Position numbers and translations under genes: made by a program
In this document: piece by piece, positions 45,569 to 53,112 of the stretch
Position numbering within the stretch: the stretch's first letter is position 1
How the letters are laid out: each line of letters opens with the position of its first letter
Notes under the pieces: generated by a model
What the model was told of the DNA's origin: nothing
Seen by the model: the letters and a program-made list of their open reading frames with translations, nothing else
Databases searched by the model: none
Source: an uncultured Myxococcales bacterium
GTDB lineage: Bacteria; Myxococcota_A; UBA9042
Length of the DNA: 64,000 bases
Reading direction: 5' to 3'
Assembly (NCBI GenBank): GCA_903842345.1
Contig: CAIMLR010000004.1
Coordinates: 124,001-188,000, forward strand

Positions 45569-47141
45569 GCAAATTCGCGGTGCAGTCATTGGTTCAGGTT
45601 TTGGCGGCATCGCCGCAGCGATTCGCCTGCAGGCCGCTGGGGTCCAGACGACGATTTTTGAAGCGCAGGATCAGCCCGGCGGCCGCGCGCGCGTGTTCCA
45701 CGCCAAGGGCTACACGTTTGACGCCGGCCCGACCGTCATCACCGCGCCGGAAAGCCTGGAAGAACTGTTCGCGCTGGTTGGCCGCACGCTGTCTGAAGAG
45801 GTCGAACTGCTGCCCGTGACGCCGTTCTACCGGCTTGTCTGGGACGACGGCGACAAGTTTGACTACGACGGCAACAGCGAGTCGATGATTGCCCAGATCC
45901 GCGCCCGCAATCCGGACGACGTGGCCGGCTACGAGCGCTTCGTCGACTATTCCAAGGCCGTGTTTGAGGCCGGCTACGAGAAGCTCGCGGGCAAGCCGTT
46001 CCTGCGGTTCATGGACATGGTCAAGGTCGCGCCGCAGTTGGCCAAGCTGCGCGCGGATCGCTCCGTGTACGCGACGGTCGCGGGTTTCGTGGAGAACGAC
46101 CACGTGCGGCAGGCGCTGTCGTTCCACTCCCTGCTCGTTGGCGGCAATCCGTATGAGACGAGCTCGATCTACACGCTCATCCACTACCTGGAACGCCACT
46201 GGGGCGTGTTCTTCCCGCGCGGCGGTACGGGCGAGCTCGTGCAAGGGCTGCTGCGGCTGTTCCAGTCGCTGGGCGGGGAGCTGCGCTTGTCGTCGCCGGT
46301 GACGCAGATTGACGTCCAGCAGCTGGGCGAAAAAACGGTGCACTGCATCGATTCGGCGACGGGGGAGCAGGAAATCTTTGATTTTGTCGTCTCCAACGCG
46401 GACGTCCATCACACCTACAAGAAGCTGTACCGGAATCACGCCAAGGCGCAGAAGCGCGCCAGGAAGCTCGAGAAGATGGACTGGTCGATGGGCCTTTTTG
46501 TGCTCTATTTCGGCACGGATCGGCCGTACAAGGACGACGTCGCGCACCATACCGTGGTCTTTGGCCCGCGCTACAAGGAGTTGCTGGAGGAGATCTTCCA
46601 CGGCCACGCCCTGCCCGACGACTTCAGCCTGTACCTGCACGCGCCCACGCACACCGATCCGACGATGGCGCCGGAGGGCTGCGGCGCGTTCTACGTGCTG
46701 TCGCCGGTTCCTCATTTGGGCAATGCCGCGATTGACTGGAAGACCGTAGCGCCGCAGTACGCCGAGAAGCTGCTCGCGCACCTGGAGACGCACCTCCCGG
46801 ATCTGCGGCAGCACGTCGTCACCAAGAGCTGGCTGACGCCCGAGGATTTCCGCGACGACCTGAACGCGTATCAAGGCGCGGCGTTTTCCGTGGCGCCGAC
46901 GCTGACGCAGAGCGCGTGGTTCCGGCCACACAACCGCGATCAGGACATTCCGGGGTTGTACATCGTCGGTGCGGGCACCCATCCGGGCGCCGGCGTGCCG
47001 GGCGTGATCAGCTCCGCCAAAGCGACAGTGGAAGTCATCGCCGCGGATTTCTGCCTCCCCAGCGCGGATCCCGTCACGGTCGCGGTCATGCGCCAGCGGC
47101 TGGCCAAACTGGCCGGCGAGCGGCATCGCAAGGTGGCCTGA
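45561..47141 (+). CDS. crtI: Phytoene desaturase
   Basis: FAD-dependent desaturase that converts phytoene toward lycopene. The 526 aa product has the dinucleotide fold GSGFGGIAAAIRLQAAG (residues 11-27) followed by PGGRARVF and the substrate-channel region FDAGPTVITAPESL. The C-terminal CrtI signature GLYIVGAGTHPGAGVPGVIS is intact. The flow SFHSLLVGGNPYETSSIYTLIHYLERHWGVFFPRGGT matches bacterial CrtI. It lies between crtE and crtB, which is the standard order of use. The stop is two bases before crtB. Confidence 0.95.
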   Translation: MSEQIRGAVIGSGFGGIAAAIRLQAAGVQTTIFEAQDQPGGRARVFHAKGYTFDAGPTVITAPESLEELFALVGRTLSEEVELLPVTPFYRLVWDDGDKFDYDGNSESMIAQIRARNPDDVAGYERFVDYSKAVFEAGYEKLAGKPFLRFMDMVKVAPQLAKLRADRSVYATVAGFVENDHVRQALSFHSLLVGGNPYETSSIYTLIHYLERHWGVFFPRGGTGELVQGLLRLFQSLGGELRLSSPVTQIDVQQLGEKTVHCIDSATGEQEIFDFVVSNADVHHTYKKLYRNHAKAQKRARKLEKMDWSMGLFVLYFGTDRPYKDDVAHHTVVFGPRYKELLEEIFHGHALPDDFSLYLHAPTHTDPTMAPEGCGAFYVLSPVPHLGNAAIDWKTVAPQYAEKLLAHLETHLPDLRQHVVTKSWLTPEDFRDDLNAYQGAAFSVAPTLTQSAWFRPHNRDQDIPGLYIVGAGTHPGAGVPGVISSAKATVEVIAADFCLPSADPVTVAVMRQRLAKLAGERHRKVA

Positions 47142-47143
47142 AG

Positions 47144-48106
47144 ATGCCAAGTCACATCAACGCCCAAGCGCTCGCCGCCGCGTCCATCGCCAAGAATTCC
47201 AAGTCGTTTGCGCTGGCGAGCCGACTCCTGCCGCGACGCGTGCGGGACGACGCAGTCGTGCTCTATGCGTGGTGCCGCTATGCCGATGACGCGGTAGATG
47301 AAGCCGAGTCGCCCCTGGCGGCGCGCACGGCGCTGACGCGGCTGGACCAGGAGCTGGCGGCGATCTACGACGGACAGATGCAGGGGCAACCGCTGCTGGC
47401 GGCGCTGCAGGAAATGCTGCAGCGGCGGCAGATTCCCCAGCTCTATCCGCAGGAGCTGCTGGCCGGGATGCGCATGGACGTGGACGGCGTGCGCTACGGC
47501 GATTCCGCGACGCTGATGCTGTACTGCTGGCGCGTCGCCGGCGTCGTGGGCCTGATGATGTGCCACGTGATGGGTGTGACGTCCGACCGCGCGCTGCAGC
47601 AAGCGAGCGACCTTGGCATCGCGATGCAACTGACCAACATTTGCCGCGACGTGGCGGAAGACTGGCAGCGCGGGCGGCTGTACCTGCCGGCGGACGTGCT
47701 CGCGCGTCACGGGCTGCAGCACTGGCCGGCGATGCTGGGCGGGCCGCTGGCGGAGAAGCGGGAAGGTGAAGTGGCGCCGGTCGTCGCGGAGCTGCTCGGC
47801 GTGGCGGATCGCTACTATCAGTCCGGCGCGCGCGGTCTGACCGCCTTGCCGTGGCGGTGCGCGTTGGCGATCGCAGTGGCGAGCGCCGTCTATCGCGACA
47901 TCGGTCGCGTGCTGACGGCCCAGGGCCATGACCCGTTCGCAGGTCGGGCGCATACAACGTTGGCCCGCAAACTTTGGCTTGTGGCGCGAACGACGCTTGC
48001 GCAGCTCGGCCAGCTGCCCGCGCGGATGCGCACGCTCGCGGACGCGCAAGTCCCCCAGACGTTGCTGACCGGGCCCGCGGAGATGCGGCGCGCGCGGGAG
48101 ACGTGA
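47144..48106 (+). CDS. crtB: Phytoene synthase
   Basis: Condenses two geranylgeranyl diphosphates to phytoene. The 320 aa product has the squalene/phytoene synthase signatures YAWCRYADDAVDEA (first DxxxD motif), GMRMDVDGVRY, YCWRVAGVVGLMM and QLTNICRDVAEDWQRGRLYLP (second motif with the metal-binding Asp/Glu). AAGGTGG lies before the ATG. It starts two bases after crtI and its stop abuts the start of crtD, so all are one transcript. Confidence 0.95.
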   Translation: MPSHINAQALAAASIAKNSKSFALASRLLPRRVRDDAVVLYAWCRYADDAVDEAESPLAARTALTRLDQELAAIYDGQMQGQPLLAALQEMLQRRQIPQLYPQELLAGMRMDVDGVRYGDSATLMLYCWRVAGVVGLMMCHVMGVTSDRALQQASDLGIAMQLTNICRDVAEDWQRGRLYLPADVLARHGLQHWPAMLGGPLAEKREGEVAPVVAELLGVADRYYQSGARGLTALPWRCALAIAVASAVYRDIGRVLTAQGHDPFAGRAHTTLARKLWLVARTTLAQLGQLPARMRTLADAQVPQTLLTGPAEMRRARET

Positions 48107-49660
48107 ATGGCGGCGCTGGGCAACAAACCCACGGCGATCGTCGTGGGTGCCGGCATGGGCGGCCTCGTGGGCGCTGTGGAGCTGGCCAGCCAGGGCTGGC
48201 GCGTGCAGCTGTTTGATGGCGCACCGGCGCTGGGCGGCAAGATGCGGCAAGTTGCCGTTGGTCAGAAACAAATCGACGCAGGGCCGACCGTCCTGACGCT
48301 GCGCGACGTCTTTGACGACGTGTTCGCCCGCGCCGGAACGCGGCTGGAACACCACGTGACGCTGGAGCCGATGGCGATTCTCGCGCGCCACGCTTGGGTG
48401 GATGGCTCGACGCTTGACCTTCATGCCGACGTAGATCGCTCCGCTGGCGCAATTGCCGACTTTGCCGGCGCGCGGGAAGCCGAGGGCTTCCGCCGATTCC
48501 TCGCCCACGCCCGGAGCATTTGGCAGACCGTCGAAGGCCCCTTCGTCCGCGCCCAGCGCCCCACGCCGTTCGGCATCCTGCGCGACCACGGGATGCGCGC
48601 CCTGCCCATGCTGGCGAACATCGACAGCCACCGCACGCTGTGGCGCGCGCTCGAGACGTACTTCCGCGATCCGCGGCTTGTGCAGCTCTTTGGCCGCTAC
48701 GCGACGTACACCGGCTGTTCGCCGTTCCTCGCGCCCGCGACGTTGAGCCTCATCGCGTGGGTCGAGAGTGCGGGCGTCTGGCGCGTGCGGGGCGGGATTC
48801 ATCAGCTGGCGCAAGCGCTGGGCGATGTGCTGCTGGGTCTGGGCGGGGAAATCTTCCTGAACACGAACGTTGCGCAGATTACCGCGGACAAGGGCCGGGC
48901 GACCGGCGTGATGCTGGCCAACGGCGAGCGCATTGCCGCGGACTGCGTGCTGTTTGCCGGCGATGCGTCCGCGCTGGGCACGGGCTTGTTGGGCGGCGCG
49001 GTGAAACCGGCCGTGGCGCCGACGCCAGCGGCCAAGCGCAGTCTTTCAGCGCTGACGTGGTGTCTGGATGCGCAGACGGCAGGCTTTCCGCTTGTGCACC
49101 ACAACGTGTTCTTTGGCGCGGATTCCGCCAGTGAATTTCAGGCGATCTTCCAGGCGGGCGCGTTACCCCCGAGTCCAACCGTGTATGTGTGCGCTCAGGA
49201 TCGCGACGACCGCGCGACGGCGGAGGGCCCCGAGCGCCTGCTGGTGCTTGTGAATGCACCTGCACGCGCGGACGTGCAGCCGCTGTCGGATGCGGCGCTG
49301 GCCCGTTGCGAGAGCGCGACGTTTGACCATTTGCAGCAGCTCGGGCTCTGCATCGCGCCAACGACGTCGTGTGTGCGCACGTCGCCCGCCGAGTTTGCTG
49401 AGCGATTTCCGGCGTCGGGCGGAGCACTGTACGGCGCGGCCAATCACAGTTGGACCGCCACGCTCAACCGCCCCGGCGCACGTACCGCCATCGCCGGCCT
49501 TTACCTCGCTGGCGGCACTGGCCATCCCGGCGCCGGCGTTCCCATGGCCGCCTTGAGCGGACGCCTCGCCGCCGACGCCATCTGCGCCGATCACTCCGCC
49601 ACTACCCCAGCGCGCGCACGCGGTCCGGCACGCTGGGAAATCGCCCGCGAGGTCCCCTGA
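48107..49660 (+). CDS. crtD: CrtD-type hydroxycarotenoid 3,4-desaturase (second CrtI homologue)
   Basis: A second FAD-dependent carotenoid desaturase of 517 aa: VVGAGMGGLVGAVELASQGW, LGGKMRQVAVG, IDAGPTVLTLRDVFDDVF and C-terminal GLYLAGGTGHPGAGVPMAALSG. It differs from the neighbouring crtI in the substrate region (YFRDPRLVQLFGRYATYTG SPFLAPATLSLIAWVE), which matches the CrtD subfamily that acts on 1-hydroxy carotenoid ends. The presence of crtC in the same operon supports the CrtD role. The ATG directly abuts the crtB stop, and the TGA overlaps crtZ by one base. Confidence 0.85.
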   Translation: MAALGNKPTAIVVGAGMGGLVGAVELASQGWRVQLFDGAPALGGKMRQVAVGQKQIDAGPTVLTLRDVFDDVFARAGTRLEHHVTLEPMAILARHAWVDGSTLDLHADVDRSAGAIADFAGAREAEGFRRFLAHARSIWQTVEGPFVRAQRPTPFGILRDHGMRALPMLANIDSHRTLWRALETYFRDPRLVQLFGRYATYTGCSPFLAPATLSLIAWVESAGVWRVRGGIHQLAQALGDVLLGLGGEIFLNTNVAQITADKGRATGVMLANGERIAADCVLFAGDASALGTGLLGGAVKPAVAPTPAAKRSLSALTWCLDAQTAGFPLVHHNVFFGADSASEFQAIFQAGALPPSPTVYVCAQDRDDRATAEGPERLLVLVNAPARADVQPLSDAALARCESATFDHLQQLGLCIAPTTSCVRTSPAEFAERFPASGGALYGAANHSWTATLNRPGARTAIAGLYLAGGTGHPGAGVPMAALSGRLAADAICADHSATTPARARGPARWEIAREVP

Positions 49661-50148
49661 TGTTGCGAGAGCCGCAGTTCTGGCTGGTTTTTTTGGCGTT
49701 CGCCGTCGCTATGGAGTTCTGGGCGATGCTTCTGCACGGCCGCCTGTGGCACGGCCCGTGGTGGCCCGCGCACCGGTCCCATCACCGGCCACGCACCGGC
49801 TGGTTTGAGGCCAACGACGTCTTCGCGGCGCTGCACGCCAGCATCGCGATTTCCCTCATCATCGGCGGCTGTGAGCAAGTCTTTGGCGCGTTCTCCCACG
49901 CCTGCGTCGCGGCCGGCTGGGGGATGACGGCCTTTGGCGTCTCCTATTTTCTCGTTCACGACGGCCTGATCCACGGCCGCCTGCCGATCGGCTTCCTCGG
50001 CCGCGTCCGGTGGCTGCGGCGTATCCGCAATGCCCACAGCGTGCATCACAAATTGGACGCCGCGCCGTACGGTCTGTTTCTCGGCCCATGGGAACTCCGC
50101 CGCAGTCTCGCGCAAACTGGCAAGGCCCGGCGCGATCAGCGCGCCTGA
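49660..50148 (+). CDS. crtZ: Beta-carotene 3-hydroxylase, CrtZ type
   Basis: Membrane di-iron hydroxylase that adds the 3-OH to beta-ionone rings. The 162 aa product has the four histidine clusters of the fatty-acid-hydroxylase superfamily: LLHGRLWH, HRSHHRP, LVHDGLIHGR and NAHSVHHK, and hydrophobic helices between them. It follows Pantoea CrtZ closely (RTGWFEANDVFAALHAS, GMTAFGVSYFLVHDGL). The start overlaps the crtD stop (TGATG). A 75-base spacer then separates it from crtC. Confidence 0.93.
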   Translation: MLREPQFWLVFLAFAVAMEFWAMLLHGRLWHGPWWPAHRSHHRPRTGWFEANDVFAALHASIAISLIIGGCEQVFGAFSHACVAAGWGMTAFGVSYFLVHDGLIHGRLPIGFLGRVRWLRRIRNAHSVHHKLDAAPYGLFLGPWELRRSLAQTGKARRDQRA

Positions 50149-50223
50149 CGCGCATCCTTCATCGGCGAGGCGCATCTCACGATACGGCGCTCCAGAGAAA
50201 CGCCCAAAGGCATCCCGCGCGCC

Positions 50224-51375
50224 ATGATTGAACTCGCCGATGCCACGCAACCACCGCAGCAGAGCCATTGGCAACAACCCGGCGGATTCTGCTGGTGGTA
50301 CGCGGAAGCGGGCGACGACGCGGGCAATGGCATCGTGCTGATCTGGGCATTTGGCCTGCCTTTTTTGCCCGGTCACGCCAACGCCGTACGCCGTGGCGTG
50401 GGTACGCTGCCGACCGAGCGCCCGTCCCTCAACGTCGTTGTCCACCGCGCCGGCCAGCCGGCCTTCTACGTGCTGCGCGAGGTGCGGGAGGCGACGTGGG
50501 ATGGCGAGGGCCGCTGGCGCTTTGACGACACGCACATCGAGAGTGTGCAGGAGAATGGCAAGCTGGCGCTCCGCGTGACGCTTGACGTGCCGGTGGTGGG
50601 TGAGGCGGAGCCGCTGACCGGATCGCTGGTGCTGGCGGGACGGGTCGCGCAGACGGCCGGGCACGCGCTGGGCTTTGGCGCGAGTCCGCACCAGTGGACG
50701 CCGCAGGTGGGTCCCTCTTTTGCCAGCGCAGCGGTGCAGTGCGGCGGCTTTCGCTGGCGGCTCGCGGGGCGCGGCTATCATGACCGCAACGCCAGCCCGT
50801 TGCCGCTCCACGCGCTGCAGATCCAGACCTGGCTGTGGGCGCGCGCGGCGCTGCCGGATCGCGACCGCATCGTCTACGCGCTGTGGCCCAAGGACGGCTC
50901 GCCCGTCCAAGTGCACGGTCTGGACGTCCTTGAGGACGGGCGCGTAGCGATTGCCGAGGCGCTGGACCTGACGACAGCTGGCGCGACAACAACGCGCTAC
51001 GGCATGCCGACCTGGCGGCAACTGACGGTGCGCCGCGCTGGGATGCCCTGGCTGGACCTCCGGCTCGATCGCCGCGTCGACGACGGGCCTTTCTACCTGC
51101 GCTTTTTGCCGGGTGCGACGACGCCCGACGGCCCTGTGGTCGCGGCGAGCGCGGAGATCATCGTCCCCGATCGCATTGATCTGGCCCGGCATCGGCCGTT
51201 CGTGCGGATGCGCGTGTCGGGTCCGGGGCCGCGGGCGAGCGCGTGGCTGCCGCTGTTTGAGGGCGCGGCGCAGACGCGGGCGCGGCGTCTGTGGCGGCGG
51301 TGGCTGCCGGCGGTGCTGCGCGGCGACGAGAGCATGCGCGCAGAACTGGACCCTCGGCCCCCCCGCGAGCGGTAG
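50224..51375 (+). CDS. crtC: Carotenoid 1,2-hydratase (CrtC family)
   Basis: Adds water across the 1,2 double bond of an acyclic carotenoid end. The 383 aa product has the CrtC signatures GGFCWWYAEAGDDAGNGIVLIWAFGL and, further in, GFRWRLAGRGYHDRNASPLPL, where the GYHDxN histidine and aspartate are the conserved catalytic positions. It is longer than Rhodobacter CrtC. It is last in the run and its start has no strong ribosome site. With crtD it implies modification of one open end of the carotenoid, while crtY and crtZ act on the other. Confidence 0.87.
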   Translation: MIELADATQPPQQSHWQQPGGFCWWYAEAGDDAGNGIVLIWAFGLPFLPGHANAVRRGVGTLPTERPSLNVVVHRAGQPAFYVLREVREATWDGEGRWRFDDTHIESVQENGKLALRVTLDVPVVGEAEPLTGSLVLAGRVAQTAGHALGFGASPHQWTPQVGPSFASAAVQCGGFRWRLAGRGYHDRNASPLPLHALQIQTWLWARAALPDRDRIVYALWPKDGSPVQVHGLDVLEDGRVAIAEALDLTTAGATTTRYGMPTWRQLTVRRAGMPWLDLRLDRRVDDGPFYLRFLPGATTPDGPVVAASAEIIVPDRIDLARHRPFVRMRVSGPGPRASAWLPLFEGAAQTRARRLWRRWLPAVLRGDESMRAELDPRPPRER

Positions 51376-51432
51376 CGCGAACGTACGAGGCGTCCACGGG
51401 CGGCGGTCGGTCAGCCTCCCTCGCTCCGCGAG

Positions 51433-52284
51433 TCATCCGCCTTGGGCCGGCGTTCGCGCTTCCAGCATCCGCGCCAGCACCAACAGCCGCACGGCCTGCA
51501 TCACGCCCGATTCCGTGTCCCAGGACCGCGTCCGCGTCGCCACCGAGGTCTTGCTGCCCAAGCGATCCGAGGAGGACTGCGGCGGCAGGGTCGTCGACGC
51601 CAGCTTGCCACCGGCCCGCTCCAGCCGCGGATCCCACGCTGCCGGCACGCGGGTGCGCAGCGCTTCCTGCAGCGCCAGAAAATTGGCCATCGCGCCGTGG
51701 CGCATCACCGGGCCAAGCCCGCTCCAATCCGTGCCTTCCGCGTCGATCCGGACGAGCTCGCCGCGCCCGGCCAGCCACAGCACACAGTAAAAACGGCTGT
51801 CGGTTTCGATGGTGCGCTCGGTCGTCGTCTTCTTGGAGGAGAGCGGCAGCCCCATCGCCATCGCCGCCATGTTCGTGGTCGTGCGCGTCGTCGCCGTCGT
51901 TGTTTCCTGCGCTGAATCCGCGCGGCACGGCAACGCAAGCGCAATCTCCGGCCAGCCGATGTGCTCCCACGTCATCTCCGCCGCGCCGTCGCGAAAACCG
52001 CAACGCAACTGGCCTTCGTTCCAGGAAGCGGCACGGGTCCGCCGAACCTCGGGCGTGCGATCCAGCGCCGCCTGCGCCATGGCCCACGCCGGCAGCCCGA
52101 CCGCACGCAGCTCCGCCGCCCGCATGGACACGAGCTGCGCGTCCTCGTGCCAGCCCGCCAAATACGGCAGACCGCGCAAGAGCGGCGCCTTGTGGTCATA
52201 CGCCGTGCCGCCGAGCTGCCGCGCGAGGGTCTGCGCCGCCAGCTCGGGGTTCTGCGCGGGCGGATGCAGCAGGAGGGCAAACAT
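51433..52284 (-). CDS. Hypothetical protein
   Basis: A 283 aa cytoplasmic-looking protein with no signal peptide. I do not recognise the family. The first 90 residues (ALLLHPPAQNPELAAQTLAR to LPAWAM) look like a small alpha/beta domain. The middle has a low-complexity Thr run (TTTATTRTTTNMAAM), and the C-terminal part contains helix-rich LLVLARMLEARTPAQGG. An AAGGAA ribosome site precedes the ATG at 52284. It converges on crtC and lies 78 bases downstream of the glycyl-radical activase gene, so it could be part of that operon's distal end. Confidence 0.6.
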   Translation of the reverse strand: MFALLLHPPAQNPELAAQTLARQLGGTAYDHKAPLLRGLPYLAGWHEDAQLVSMRAAELRAVGLPAWAMAQAALDRTPEVRRTRAASWNEGQLRCGFRDGAAEMTWEHIGWPEIALALPCRADSAQETTTATTRTTTNMAAMAMGLPLSSKKTTTERTIETDSRFYCVLWLAGRGELVRIDAEGTDWSGLGPVMRHGAMANFLALQEALRTRVPAAWDPRLERAGGKLASTTLPPQSSSDRLGSKTSVATRTRSWDTESGVMQAVRLLVLARMLEARTPAQGG

Positions 52285-52362
52285 GGCGCGCGTTCCTTCC
52301 GCCAGACGTTGCGGATGCGGCTGAGGATAGGCGATTGCCAGACCTTTGGCACGCGGCTCGCG

Positions 52363-53112
52363 CTAGCCCTCGACCGTCACCGCGACGCCGCGCTGCTCAA
52401 GCTGCTGCCTGACCTGTGCAAGCCTCGCGTCGGACGGTGGCTCGAGGCCTTGCACGCCCGGCTCAAGCCCCATCGCCCGGTACTTGTCCACATACAGCCG
52501 ATGGTAAGGGACGAGGCAGAGCGCCAACGCGCCGTGGGTGATGAGGAACTGCGCCATTGCGTCGATGTTCTCCGCGTCGTCGTTCAGACCCGGGATCAGC
52601 GGCATGCGAAACTGCACGTTGGCGCCCTGCTGCAAAAGCCAAGCCGCGTTGGCGTGAATGCGCTCCGTCGCCACTCCCGTCAACTGCCGGTGCCGCGGCG
52701 AATCCATGTGCTTCAGGTCGAACTGGAACAGGTCGACAAGGTCCAGCACGCCGGCGAAATGCGCTTGCGGCACGGCGCCGGACGTCTGCACGCACGTGTG
52801 CAGCCCGCGGCCCTTGGCGCCCTCCAGCAGCGCGCGGACCGGCGCGAGGTGCAGGAGCGGCTCGCCACCCGAGACCGTCAGGCCGCCCCCGCTCAGCGCG
52901 TAGTAGCTTTCATCCTTGAGCACTTCCGCGAGGATCGCGGCAATCAGCATCGGCTTGGCGTGACCGTGGCCAAACGCCTCCGGATTTTGGCACCACCCGC
53001 ACCGCAGCGGGCAGCCCTCCAAGAAGACGGTGGTGCGAATGCCTGGACCGTCGTGGATCGAGAAGCGCTGGACGTCAAAGACGCGGCAGGTTTCTGGATC
53101 GTTCAGCCGCAC
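52363..53112 (-). CDS. Glycyl radical enzyme activating protein (radical SAM)
   Basis: A 249 aa radical SAM enzyme that installs the glycyl radical on its partner using a [4Fe-4S] cluster and SAM. The N-terminus FDVQRFSIHDGPGIRTTVFLEGC is typical. The cluster is held by CPLRCGWC (CxxxCxxC, Cys34, 38 and 41). SGGGLTVSGGEPLL binds SAM, and PYHRLYVDKY is the usual C-terminal part. It lacks the ferredoxin-like insert with extra clusters found in many dehydratase activases, so it is the short PflA-like form. The start is a GTG overlapping the enzyme gene by ten bases. Confidence 0.94.
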   Translation of the reverse strand: MRLNDPETCRVFDVQRFSIHDGPGIRTTVFLEGCPLRCGWCQNPEAFGHGHAKPMLIAAILAEVLKDESYYALSGGGLTVSGGEPLLHLAPVRALLEGAKGRGLHTCVQTSGAVPQAHFAGVLDLVDLFQFDLKHMDSPRHRQLTGVATERIHANAAWLLQQGANVQFRMPLIPGLNDDAENIDAMAQFLITHGALALCLVPYHRLYVDKYRAMGLEPGVQGLEPPSDARLAQVRQQLEQRGVAVTVEG

